DNA of 64,000 nucleotides from positions 1-64,000 of the forward strand of contig CALXLK010000011.1 of assembly GCA_944389175.1 (NCBI GenBank), written 5' to 3'. The translations under genes were made by a program, and so were the position numbers. This document shows, in pieces, positions 55,982-64,000 of the stretch. Within the stretch, counting starts at the first letter, position 1. Each line of letters starts with the position of its first letter. The stretch is from an uncultured Opitutales bacterium. GTDB taxonomy: Bacteria > Verrucomicrobiota > Verrucomicrobiia > Opitutales > Intestinicryptomonadaceae. The notes beneath the pieces were generated by a model. The model was given only the letters and a program-made list of their open reading frames with translations, was not told where the DNA came from and searched no databases.

Positions 55982-57427
55982 ATGAACGCCGATAGCCAGA
56001 CTCTTATGCAGACGGTAAATTTCGTCTACATAATTTCCTCAATCCTATTTGTAATAGGCATAAAAATGCTCGGGAAGGCCGATACGGCCAGAAAGGGCAA
56101 CATAATATCGGCAGTGGGTATGCTCATTGCGGTCGTAGCCACGCTTTTTGACAGGCAGATACTCAAGGCCGCCGAGCCGATGTCGTGGGCGCTGCTCGTC
56201 GGGGCGTTGGCGGTAGGCTCTATTGTCGGATATCTGGTGGCAAAGAAGGTCAAGATGACTTCGATGCCGGAAATGGTGGCCCTGCTAAACGGCTTTGGCG
56301 GCTTGGCGAGCCTTCTCGTGGGTTGGGCCGACTTCTACTACAGGGGAATGACCTCGAGCATTTCCAATATGGTTTCCGGCGGGTTGCCTACTTTTACGTT
56401 GGTGGCGACAATCTTGGCTGTTCTCATAGGCGGCGTTACTTTTACGGGCAGCGTATATGCCTGGGGAAAGCTTTCCGGGAAGATATCGGGCAGGGCCCAG
56501 GTCTTTAAGGGACAGAAGATAGTCAATGCAGTCATAGCACTGGCCTCATTGGCCTTTTCCGTTTCATTCTGTGTTGTGGGCGATCCCCAGACGGCTCATT
56601 TGTGCCTAATTGCCTCCATAATACTGTCTTTTGTGCTCGGCTTTGCGGCGGTTATGCCCATAGGCGGAGGCGACATGCCGGTTGTCATTTCGCTGTTGAA
56701 TTCGCTCTCTGGCTTGGCCGCTTCGGCAGCGGGTTTTGTCATTGAAAACAACGTGCTCATCGTCGCCGGATGCTTGGTCGGGGCAAGCGGAGTAATTCTT
56801 ACGGTCATTATGTGCAAATCGATGAACAGGACGCTTTCCAACGTGTTGTTCTCGGGCTTCGGCGCTGCAGGAGGTGCTAAAGGCGGCAAGGTAGCCGGCG
56901 AGATGAAGCCGATGTCGGTCGACGACGCCTACTATGTGCTTGAGGCCGCGCAGAACGTCGTATTCATCCCGGGATACGGCATGGCGGTCGCACAGGCGCA
57001 GCATGCCGTTAAAGAATTGGCAACGATTCTCGAAAATAACGGCGCTGAGGTTTCCTTTGCAATCCACCCCGTCGCAGGCAGAATGCCCGGGCACATGAAC
57101 GTTCTTTTGGCCGAGGCCGACGTTCCGTACGAACAGCTCAAGGAAATGGACGAGGCAAATAGAATTCTCGAAACTGCCGACGTGGCTGTCGTAATAGGGG
57201 CAAACGACGTAGTCAACCCGGCTGCGGCCGAAGACAAGGGAAGCCCGATTTACGGCATGCCTATTATAGAAGCCTACAAGGCAAAGACTGTCTTGGCCTT
57301 AAAGCGCGGCAAGGGCGCCGGATTTTCCGGGCTTGAAAACGCCTTGTTCTTCCGCCCGAACACGAGAATGGTGTATGGGGACGCCAAGGCCACTCTCAAC
57401 GAATTGGTTTCAAAGTTTAAACAGTAG
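55982..57427 (+). CDS. pntB: NAD(P) transhydrogenase subunit beta
   Basis: 481 residues: an N-terminal membrane part of about nine helices (MPEMVALLNGFGGLASLLVG, VTFTGSVYAWGKLSG, IGGGDMPVVISLLNSLSGLA) followed by the NADP-binding dIII domain with VVFIPGYGMAVAQAQHAVKE, VSFAIHPVAGRMPGHMNVLL, VVIGANDVVNPAA and LALKRGKGAGFSGLENALFF. Complete. It ends the operon in front of a terminator. Confidence 0.95.
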   Translation: MNADSQTLMQTVNFVYIISSILFVIGIKMLGKADTARKGNIISAVGMLIAVVATLFDRQILKAAEPMSWALLVGALAVGSIVGYLVAKKVKMTSMPEMVALLNGFGGLASLLVGWADFYYRGMTSSISNMVSGGLPTFTLVATILAVLIGGVTFTGSVYAWGKLSGKISGRAQVFKGQKIVNAVIALASLAFSVSFCVVGDPQTAHLCLIASIILSFVLGFAAVMPIGGGDMPVVISLLNSLSGLAASAAGFVIENNVLIVAGCLVGASGVILTVIMCKSMNRTLSNVLFSGFGAAGGAKGGKVAGEMKPMSVDDAYYVLEAAQNVVFIPGYGMAVAQAQHAVKELATILENNGAEVSFAIHPVAGRMPGHMNVLLAEADVPYEQLKEMDEANRILETADVAVVIGANDVVNPAAAEDKGSPIYGMPIIEAYKAKTVLALKRGKGAGFSGLENALFFRPNTRMVYGDAKATLNELVSKFKQ

Positions 57428-57443
57428 CGAATTTTGTTGTATT

Positions 57444-57480
57444 GCGGGGTGGGGCATTACTGCTTCGCCCCGCTTTTTTT
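57444..57480 (+). terminator. Terminator after pntB
   Basis: GCGGGG (57444-57449) pairs with CCCCGC (57468-57473), then a T-run. Confidence 0.85.
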
Positions 57481-57610
57481 ACTAAAAGTGCGTGAGGACG
57501 GATAAGGATTGTACAAAAAGGTATTTTGACAAAAAAAGACTTGCCTTCAAGGCTCCGGTAAACATAAAGAGTGTGATAATTGCAAATAAAACTTTTGCAT
57601 TTTGTCCAGT

Positions 57611-57686
57611 GGGAGCGTAGCTCAGTGGATAGAGCAGCGGTTTTCTAAACCGTTGGTCGAGGGTTCGAGTCCCCCCGCTCCTGCCA
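57611..57686 (+). tRNA. tRNA-Arg (anticodon UCU)
   Basis: 76 bases with CCA encoded. Acceptor GGGAGCG/CGCTCCT, D-arm GCTCAGTGGATAGAGC, anticodon stem CGGTT/AACCG with loop TTTCTAA (TCT), T-arm GGGTTCGAGTCCC. Reads AGA/AGG codons. Confidence 0.95.
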
Positions 57687-57729
57687 GTTTCGGGCTATTC
57701 TTAGTTCCGCGGCGCGGGCAATTATAAAT

Positions 57730-57805
57730 GCGGGCGTAGCTCAATTGGCAGAGCGCGACCTTGCCAAGGTTGAGGTTGGCAGTTCGAACCTGCTCGCCCG
57801 CTCCA
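57730..57805 (+). tRNA. tRNA-Gly (anticodon GCC)
   Basis: 76 bases with CCA. Acceptor GCGGGCG/CGCCCGC, D-arm GCTCAATTGGCAGAGC, anticodon loop with GCC, T-arm GGCAGTTCGAACCTGC. Lies 43 bases after tRNA-Arg. Confidence 0.95.
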
Positions 57806-57839
57806 AAAAAACAGGGACAGTTTATCCCTGTTTTTTTTT
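57806..57839 (+). terminator. Terminator after tRNA-Gly
   Basis: AAAAAACAGGGA (57806-57817) with TCCCTGTTTTTT (57825-57836) directly behind the CCA end; ends a likely Arg-Gly tRNA transcript. Confidence 0.9.
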
Positions 57840-58053
57840 GCGCCACACTTGGCGCCGCGGTTTTGGGCGGAACATTCGTCCTATGCCGCGCGGAAAAGAG
57901 CGGTTTGGGCGTCTTCCCCGGTTAAGTAAATTTTAACTATACCAGAATAATTTTTAGCCGATATAAATAAAAAAGATCGCATTTCGGAAAATACTTGACT
58001 GTGTTATTATAATAATATAAATTGCTATTTTATTATAAAAAAAGAGTTAAACA

Positions 58054-58284
58054 ATGGCTAAATATAAGGTTTTAGGCGGAAAAACTGTAGAGGGAGAGAC
58101 TACAGAAGAGATTCTTGAGGCAATTCGCGCTGTATCGTTCAATCCCGAAATAGACTTGCAGACCTTCATAAGGACTTTCGCCAACCATTGCCAATTATAC
58201 ACGGCCATGCGCATAAGGACGGATTCCCTGGATCACGCACTCGAAGATATTATAAAATACCGTTTCATAACACGGATTGACTGA
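58054..58284 (+). CDS. Small conserved-looking protein of unknown function
   Basis: 76 residues, acidic-basic mixed, beginning MAKYKVLGGKTVEGETTEEI and rich in helices; no signal peptide. A usable AAGAG ribosome-binding site lies about 10 bases before the ATG. Sits between tRNA genes, unrelated in function as far as one can see. No family recognised. Confidence 0.6.
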   Translation: MAKYKVLGGKTVEGETTEEILEAIRAVSFNPEIDLQTFIRTFANHCQLYTAMRIRTDSLDHALEDIIKYRFITRID

Positions 58285-58444
58285 TTTTGTCTTAGCGCTC
58301 GTCCATTCCATTTTTTTTCAGAGCCATTGAAGTTCTGTAGGCTCGTTTGATTCTTGAAAAATATTTTGACATTTCCGCTCTTTTTTGAAATACGTGACTA
58401 CAATATACCGTCGATGTTTGCGCAGGGCGGCGGTTGTTTGATTG

Positions 58445-58526
58445 GCTCGAGTGGCGGAATTGGCAGACGCGCTAGACTTAGGATCTAGTTTCGCATGAAG
58501 TGAGGGTTCGAGTCCCTCCTCGAGCA
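58445..58526 (+). tRNA. tRNA-Leu (anticodon UAG)
   Basis: 82 bases; CCA not encoded. Acceptor GCTCGAG/CTCGAGC, anticodon stem CTAGA/TCTAG with loop CTTAGGA (TAG), a class II variable arm (TTCGCATGAAG), T-arm GGGTTCGAGTCCC. Confidence 0.93.
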
Positions 58527-59191
58527 CTTTTTTTGATGGGGCTTTTACGAGACGAATTTGTTTGCAGCGGGTATGGTGCTCAAAGCGGCTCATCGCCTCT
58601 CTCGGTTCACATTTGCCCGTTTTGTATTTTTTTCGCGTTCGCCGTTTACGCGTTTTTTTACATCGCTGCATGGCGCGAAACTTTTATTGGCATGCTTTGC
58701 TTACAATATTTGTTTAATTTCAGAAACTGATATTCGATTCAGGGTTTCTTTTTTGCTGAGGCTATAAAGGGCGATGGCGCAGTGTATTAGCGATATTGAA
58801 GATGCTAACTTCGCCTTCAAAATCGCCTTGTATTGAGCCAATGACCCGGTATTTGCCCCTTCAATTACAAACCTGCAAGGTTCTCGCAGCCGTTCCGCTT
58901 CGCGTGTCCGTTTCAAATATTTGGCGATAATATTCTCTTATAGCCTTTTTCATGGCAACCAAAGATAATATGAAGGCGGCGCGTCCGTCGTTGCGTTTTT
59001 TTTTTACAGATTTACAGTTATGCGTTTTTCGGTTAGGATAAGCACTGCTTTAGTGCCTTTAAAAAGTGGTCTTTTTCTCGCGCGCCGATGAGAGAAGACA
59101 TCTTTTATAATAGGGGGAAAATGAACAAAAAACGGCCGTTAAAATCGACCGTCAGTGGCGCCGCCGGGGCGTATTTTTCGGATTGGTTTGC
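58527..59191. other. Intergenic stretch between tRNA-Leu genes
   Basis: About 665 bases with no supported gene. A minus-strand frame at 58701-58916 (71 codons) has plausible amino acid use but no ribosome-binding site or recognisable family, and is left out. Confidence 0.4.
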
Positions 59192-59192
59192 A

Positions 59193-59225
59193 AAAAAAAA
59201 CGGCGCCAACAAACGCCGTTTTTTT

Positions 59226-59226
<1 letters not shown>
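59193..59226 (-). terminator. Terminator directly after minus-strand tRNA-Leu
   Basis: AAAAAAAACGGCG (59193-59205) pairs with CGCCGTTTTTTTT (59214-59226). On the minus strand it begins in the A-run that follows the tRNA CCA end. Confidence 0.9.
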
Positions 59227-59310
<84 letters not shown>

Positions 59311-59385
59311 ATTTGAATTGAATAATGGTGTAGAAGGTGCGAATTTTTGGGCGTTTTGCAAGAAAAAAATGCGTTTTTTTTATTT

Positions 59386-60573
59386 TTACTCGAGGTCGTT
59401 ATCGAGCATTGAGCCAAACATTATGGAAGAGTCGCCAAAGGCCTCTTTTACGCTAAAGAAAGCATTTTCCCTGCCGACGGCCTTGGTGTCTATTTTGTCA
59501 AATAAATCAGTTTGAAATGGAGAGTCTGGGGCGATAAGATCGCAACACGATATGCCAAGCATTCGTATCGCACCGTCGCGCATGCACGTTAATGCGCACT
59601 TGTACGCGGCTTCCGCCAAGTCCGAGGATAAATTCGTCGGCCATTTTAGCCTTGTCTGGCGATTGACGACGGTGAAGTCGGACATCTTGATTGTTATTTG
59701 AATGCAACGGGCCTGGATATTTTTGCGGTGCATTCGCTGTGAGAGCTTTTGGGCGACGATGGCAAACCCTTTTTTTAGGTCGTCGTATGTGAGAATATCG
59801 CGTTTGAATGTAATGTGGTTGCCGATTGATTTTACCGGGTCATGGCTTCCGTAGTCGGCCACCGGGGAGTCGTCAAGGCCCAGGGCGTACTTTTTCATTA
59901 GGCTGCCGTGCTTACCAAACTTGGCAACTAGCGGCGCTTCGGGGAATGCGGCTATGTCGCCTATGGTGGATATGCCCATCTTGTGGAGTTCGGCTGCGGT
60001 AGAGCGGCCTACGAAAAGCATTGAGGCGGCCGGAAGGTTATAGACTACACTTTCTATGCTGTTGCGGTCGAATACTGTGGTTGCGTCGGGTTTTTTATAA
60101 TCGCTGGCGAGCTTGGCAAAAACCTTGTTAAACGAGACTCCCACCGATACGGTAAGCTTTAGTTCGTCCTTGATACGCGCGCGGATTTTATCGGCTATGG
60201 TTTTGCCGTCGCCGTGCAGGGCGGCGCTCGCGGTGACATCCAGCCACGATTCGTCTATGCCGAAGGGTTCCACCTTGTTTGTATAGCTAAAGTATATCTG
60301 GTTTGCCAGTTTTGAATACTTTGAGTAGAGCCCCTTGCGCGATTGCAGCAGCACCAGTTTCGGGCATTTTCGCTTGGCCTGCCAGATTGTCTCTCCTGTT
60401 GACACGCCGAAGCGTTTGGCGATTTCGTTTTTTGCAAGGATTATGCCTCGGCGGTGGTCGGGGTCCCCCGATACGGCGACGGGCTTGTCAATCAGCTCGG
60501 GGTGGTCGAGCATTTCGACCGACGCGAAGAATCCGTTCATATCGCAATGAAGAATTGTCCGGTCGGTATCCAT
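59386..60573 (-). CDS. dinB: DNA polymerase IV (Y-family)
   Basis: 395 residues. Catalytic carboxylates are in LHCDMNGFFASVE and PFGIDESWLDVT; VSVGVSFNKVFAKLASDYKK and PDATTVF are the palm/finger elements, and the little-finger region (MRDGAIRMLGISC) closes it. It performs translesion DNA synthesis. The C-terminus lacks a clear beta-clamp-binding motif, though LFD in FQTDLFDKIDT may serve. No LexA-type box could be recognised upstream. Confidence 0.92.
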   Translation of the reverse strand: MDTDRTILHCDMNGFFASVEMLDHPELIDKPVAVSGDPDHRRGIILAKNEIAKRFGVSTGETIWQAKRKCPKLVLLQSRKGLYSKYSKLANQIYFSYTNKVEPFGIDESWLDVTASAALHGDGKTIADKIRARIKDELKLTVSVGVSFNKVFAKLASDYKKPDATTVFDRNSIESVVYNLPAASMLFVGRSTAAELHKMGISTIGDIAAFPEAPLVAKFGKHGSLMKKYALGLDDSPVADYGSHDPVKSIGNHITFKRDILTYDDLKKGFAIVAQKLSQRMHRKNIQARCIQITIKMSDFTVVNRQTRLKWPTNLSSDLAEAAYKCALTCMRDGAIRMLGISCCDLIAPDSPFQTDLFDKIDTKAVGRENAFFSVKEAFGDSSIMFGSMLDNDLE

Positions 60574-60713
60574 TGTGTATTGCTCCCTTTGTAAAATTGC
60601 CTTTCCGAATAATACAAACCCGAAGGCAAAAACTTACAAGAAAATATAAAAAAGTCGAAAAAAAGCTTGCCAAAGCCCACCTACAAGTGTTCTAATGGCG
60701 CTTTAACACTAAC

Positions 60714-60790
60714 GGGGGTATAGCTCAGTTGGTTAGAGCACTTGCATGACACGCAAGGGGTCGCAGATTCGAGTTCTGCTACTCCCACCA
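60714..60790 (+). tRNA. tRNA-Val (anticodon GAC)
   Basis: 77 bases with CCA. Acceptor GGGGGTA/TACTCCC, D-arm GCTCAGTTGGTTAGAGC, anticodon stem CTTGC/GCAAG with loop ATGACAC (GAC), T-arm GCAGATTCGAGTTCTGC. Confidence 0.95.
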
Positions 60791-60798
60791 TTTTAAAT

Positions 60799-60831
60799 AG
60801 CCGTAAGTTCAATAACTTGCGGCTTTTTGTT
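60799..60831 (+). terminator. Terminator after tRNA-Val
   Basis: AGCCGTAAGTT (60799-60809) pairs with AACTTGCGGCT (60814-60824) with one wobble, then a T-rich tract. Confidence 0.88.
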
Positions 60832-60993
60832 TCTATAAACGTCCTCTTTCGAACGCTTTTTCTCAATCAGCTTCCTGCGAACTTTTATTGCTTGGCGGAA
60901 GATTTTGAAAAGACGCAGAAGATGCTTGACTTAAACGCGATTGTGGGATCGAATCAAGCCGTTCTCGGCGAGAATTCTTTGAGAAGGGTACAT

Positions 60994-61524
60994 ATGAGAG
61001 TCTCCGTATTAAGTAGGTTGTTGCTTTCACTAATGTTGGTTGCGCTTGCGGCTTCTTCGCTTTTTGGCGGCGTCGATCGGCAGTCTGGGGATTATTCTTT
61101 TAAACTTTCACTTTTACAAGAGGAAGAGGAACCTGATGGAAAAGTTTGCGTTGAGCAGACATACTACTTGGGAATAAAGATGGTGGACGGGCAAGGTGAG
61201 GCTTCCCAGAAAGTACAATTGCGTTCGGGCTCTGATCGGAACCAAGAAGATCCGGCAAACGTGAAAAATTCCCAGGGCAGAGTTCTTTCGGATTCTTCTC
61301 TTTCCGTGAAATTGCGCGCAACAAAAGAGGCGGATTGTTTTGAGACAAAGCTGAATTTTTGCGCTGCGAAATTCGGGGACGGAAAATTTGAAGTGAACAC
61401 ACTCTTAAATCTTTCCTTGGCAAAGGAGGTTGTGGTGGCTGGGCAAGGCGTAGAATTTGTCGAAGGGAACCAGCGGAAAAAAGCAAGGAGGGTTATTAAG
61501 GTCTTGTTGGATTCCCGTAAGTAA
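60994..61524 (+). CDS. Exported protein of unknown function
   Basis: 176 residues from ATG 60994, chosen because GAGAAGGG (60981-60988) is a good ribosome-binding site and a signal peptide follows (LLLSLMLVALAASSLFG); a longer frame runs back through the tRNA-Val and cannot be used. The mature part is beta-rich and charged, with three Cys (VCVEQTYYLGIKMVDGQGEA, EADCFETKLNFCAAKFGDG). Likely periplasmic. No family recognised. Confidence 0.65.
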   Translation: MRVSVLSRLLLSLMLVALAASSLFGGVDRQSGDYSFKLSLLQEEEEPDGKVCVEQTYYLGIKMVDGQGEASQKVQLRSGSDRNQEDPANVKNSQGRVLSDSSLSVKLRATKEADCFETKLNFCAAKFGDGKFEVNTLLNLSLAKEVVVAGQGVEFVEGNQRKKARRVIKVLLDSRK

Positions 61525-61869
61525 TTTTTAGCGCGCTTGCTCATGCCGCCCTTAGGGCTCGCGGAATTTGACTGGTAGATCATCTTCTCCAGGGGCAGGG
61601 GGTGTCAGGCGTTTAGAACTTGATATTTCTTTGTGTCGTTGTGAATGATTTGTGTTTGCGTTACGTTTCCTGCTTCGTTTTCAATTTTGCCATTTTACAA
61701 GAAAGTGCATGTCGTTGGAGAGCCTATTATTCCCTTTTATCATTCTGCCGTGCGCTGAACATCATAAAAATGCAAAATATCGTTTAGTCTTGGAAAGATT
61801 TTTATATTTATACAATGTATATGGATATTTTTGTTGTATATTACTTAAATAATATCTACGACGGCGAAT
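61525..61869. other. Intergenic stretch
   Basis: About 345 AT-rich bases with no supported gene, preceding the interrupted AraC gene. Confidence 0.45.
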
Positions 61870-62730
61870 ATGTTTAAGGAAAATCTTTACCAGCCTTTTG
61901 AAGTTTTAATCCGATAGCGCGATACATTCCCTGTAAAAGAACACCAACATTCATTCTTTGAGGCTACTTACGTAGCCTCCGGCGAAGGAATTCTCGAGGT
62001 TTATCGACCCATGTCGGATCCTTGCAAATTCAAATATGTGGCAGGCAGCCTCTTTTTAATCCCCCCAAATACGACACACTGCTTTAGCGTGTCGAAACGC
62101 AGCAAGTTTATATTTGTGCGCTTTACCGACCGCTATATCGACGAGCAGTTGGCCGACAGGGCAAAGCATTCCCTTTATTTGTCGTACGCAACTGCGCGTA
62201 TATCGTTGAGCGGCATGCAGCTTAAATCAGCGGAGACTCTTTTCGAACTCATCGAATCGGAACTTTCTCTCGGGCAAAACTTTTCGGAAAAAATAATTCA
62301 AAACTCGGCAAATATCGTACTTATGGAGGCGGCGCGCTTTCTCGTAAATTCGGCCGACGCCCAAGTTCAGAACGCAGATGAAACCGCGAGGGAAATGCAT
62401 ATGATACAATATATCCAGACCCACATCCACCAGCCTGGTTTGCTGCGAATAGACAATCTGGTGCGCCTCTTCGGATTGTCGAAAAATTATATAGGGCGCT
62501 ATTTTAAGGACCGTTTTCAGGAGAGCCTGCAACAATACATAGCGCGAAACAGAATCAAAAGAGTCGAATATTTGGCGGCAAATAGCCTTATGTCCATAAA
62601 GGAAATTGCCTACGATATGGGGTTTGCCGATTCATCCCACCTTATAAAATTTTTTAAAAGATATTGCGGCATGTCCCCGATGCAGTATAGGGCAATGTGC
62701 AACTCCCCAAAAAGAAAGCCCGCAACGTAA
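61870..62730 (+). pseudogene. AraC-family regulator interrupted by an amber codon
   Basis: ATG 61870 opens MFKENLYQPFEVLIR, then TAG (61915-61917), after which the same frame continues RDTFPVKEHQHSFFEATYVA to the natural end at 62730. The continued part is a full AraC regulator: cupin sensory domain (HQHSFFEATY, LFLIPPNTTHCF) and double helix-turn-helix (IDNLVRLFGLSKNYIGRYFK, IKEIAYDMGFADSSHLIKFF). An internal start at ATG 62011 would lack the cupin core. It is adjacent to a transporter it might regulate. A single C/G-to-T change explains the stop. Confidence 0.8.
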
Positions 62731-62860
62731 CCGACGCATAAACATCGCCAGCCGCGGTAAAAACATTATCGAGGCCAAAAAAAGTACAATAAATCGCATA
62801 AAAGTACATCGCTTGGGGTTGTATTGTTTTTGCTCTCATGGGGTGATTGTACGTATTTAT

Positions 62861-63778
62861 ATGAACTCGTCAAAGATGGTTGGCCATTGCGCCATGTTTG
62901 GAGCCAACGCCATGTGGGGGCTTATGTCTCCGGTGGCAAAGTATGTTATGTTTTACGGGGCGGTGGGCGCCTTTTCCCTTACTGAGCTTAGAATCATAGG
63001 CGCGGCCGCGCTCTTTTGGATTGCCTCTCTATTCCAAAAAGCCGAGCACGTGGGCGGAAGGGATATGATGAAGCTATTTTTGGCATCTATGCTTGCCATA
63101 GTTTTTAACCAGGGGTGTTTTGTCTTCGGCGTTAAATTGTCATCGCCTGTGGATGCGTCGATTATAACAACGAGCATGCCCCTCATAGCGCTCATTTTAT
63201 CGGCGATTTTTCTGAAAGAGGCCATAAACGGCAGAAAAATCGCAGGCATTGCACTCGGAGGAATAGGCGCGCTGATGCTTGTAATGGGTGCGCCTACATG
63301 CCCTTTGCGGGGCGGGGGCTCGTATATCTGGGGAGACCTTCTTGTTCTGTTTGCCCAGTTTAGCTACGCCCTCTATATTGTGCTATTTAAAAATTTGGCG
63401 GGCAAATATTCGCCGCTTACCATAATGAAGTGGATGTTTACGTATTCTTTCCTGGCGACGGTTCCCTTTTCTTACGGCGAAATAGCGGCGACAAATTGGA
63501 ATATTGGCGCAGGCGTCGTCGCGGCTATTGCATTCGTCGTCGTAGGGGGAACTTTTGGCAGTTATATGTTGCTTGTTGTCGGACAGCGCAGGCTCCGCCC
63601 GACGGTTGCCGGAATGTACAACTATATCCAGCCGATGGTTGCAAGCATAGTCGCAATTTGCTGGGGCATGGATTCATTTAGCATTTCAAAACTTGTAGCT
63701 GCAATATTGATATTTGCGGGGGTTTATATGGTGACGGTAAGCTCGGCGGAAAAGTCGCGCAAGCAGCAATCTCTCTAG
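62861..63778 (+). CDS. EamA-family (drug/metabolite) transporter
   Basis: 305 residues from ATG 62861 (ATG 62876 is possible). Ten hydrophobic helices in two EamA repeats: GHCAMFGANAMWGLMSPVAK ... FNQGCFVFGVKLSSPVDASI, with TTSMPLIALILSAIFLKEAI ending repeat one, and YIWGDLLVLFAQFSYALYIV ... GTFGSYMLLVVGQRRLRPTV, YNYIQPMVASIVAICWGMDS in repeat two. An inner-membrane exporter of metabolites; substrate unknown. Confidence 0.88.
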   Translation: MNSSKMVGHCAMFGANAMWGLMSPVAKYVMFYGAVGAFSLTELRIIGAAALFWIASLFQKAEHVGGRDMMKLFLASMLAIVFNQGCFVFGVKLSSPVDASIITTSMPLIALILSAIFLKEAINGRKIAGIALGGIGALMLVMGAPTCPLRGGGSYIWGDLLVLFAQFSYALYIVLFKNLAGKYSPLTIMKWMFTYSFLATVPFSYGEIAATNWNIGAGVVAAIAFVVVGGTFGSYMLLVVGQRRLRPTVAGMYNYIQPMVASIVAICWGMDSFSISKLVAAILIFAGVYMVTVSSAEKSRKQQSL

Positions 63779-64000
63779 CGGGCAACACTATTTGCATCGA
63801 CTTCATATGTGGTTATGCTCAAAAGGCGCTCTTGCCTGTTGTGCTGCCGAAATGCCGTGGGTGGGCCGTCGTTTGAGACATCATAGGCTCATTGCAGTGC
63901 GCCCGCTTGCAAGAATGTCTTTTCCCTCTCTTTTTCCTTATTTTCCCCTATCTTTTTCCCCGCACATCATACGCACACCGCCACGCACAAAAAATAAACA

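Noticed and set aside
58701-58916. Minus-strand 71-codon frame between tRNA genes
   Set aside because: Plausible composition but no ribosome-binding site, domain or context to support it.
60742-60993. N-terminal extension of the exported protein after tRNA-Val
   Set aside because: It runs through the tRNA and its terminator; a good ribosome-binding site and signal peptide mark ATG 60994 as the start.

Overview
The window looks like chromosomal DNA of a free-living or gut-type Gram-negative bacterium with an outer membrane. Evidence is an OprB-type porin, a Wza/Wzc-like exopolysaccharide pair, several predicted lipoproteins and a CsgG-like outer-membrane protein. The gene mix (a DUF6259-like glycosidase, a GH10 xylanase, AraC regulators, a bacterial COX24/AURKAIP1-type micro-protein, a carboxyspermidine route for polyamines) fits the PVC group, most likely Verrucomicrobiota (Opitutae-like). 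There is no rRNA or marker gene to prove this, so the assignment is tentative.

Region 1 (1-9.2 kb) is an accessory, AT-richer island full of wreckage: the nuclease-like C-terminal end of a polymorphic toxin followed by a likely immunity gene, two effector-like ORFs with a shared C-terminal domain, each beside an exported Sel1-repeat protein, and the last third of a type I restriction HsdR subunit. Region 2 (9.6-19.9 kb) has an exported protein and then a tight eight-gene minus-strand operon of exported proteins centred on a CsgG-like protein. This operon is preceded by a 175-bp segment bounded by perfect 19-bp inverted repeats, and the right repeat lies one base before the start codon of a divergent tyrosine recombinase. 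This has the layout of a phase-variable promoter switch (inverton) and is the best candidate for an undescribed system.

Region 3 (20.1-25.6 kb) holds a decayed DUF6259-like glycosidase, an SDR/AraC deletion scar and an intact CoA-disulfide reductase-rhodanese fusion. Region 4 (25.9-32.1 kb) is a six-gene polyamine operon: S-adenosylmethionine decarboxylase, arginine decarboxylase, spermidine synthase, agmatinase, carboxyspermidine dehydrogenase and carboxynorspermidine decarboxylase. It therefore encodes two different ways to make spermidine from the same putrescine. A structured, gene-free leader lies upstream.

Region 5 (33-36.7 kb) makes activated sugars and glycans (GDP-fucose synthase, glycosyltransferase, mannose-1-phosphate guanylyltransferase). 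Region 6 (37.5-45.7 kb) is carbohydrate use: a frameshifted OprB porin, GH10 xylanase, AraC regulator, sugar-acid dehydratase and SDR, with an ABC-F ATPase between. Region 7 (46-57.4 kb) is mostly housekeeping: patatin phospholipase, the COX24-type small protein, a metallophosphatase, transketolase, the exopolysaccharide export/tyrosine-kinase pair and three-subunit transhydrogenase. Region 8 (57.6-64 kb) has five tRNAs, DNA polymerase IV, a secreted unknown, an AraC gene interrupted by an amber codon and an EamA transporter.

Broken genes are frequent, and several lesions lie in homopolymer runs of carbohydrate genes. These could be true decay, phase variation or sequencing error.
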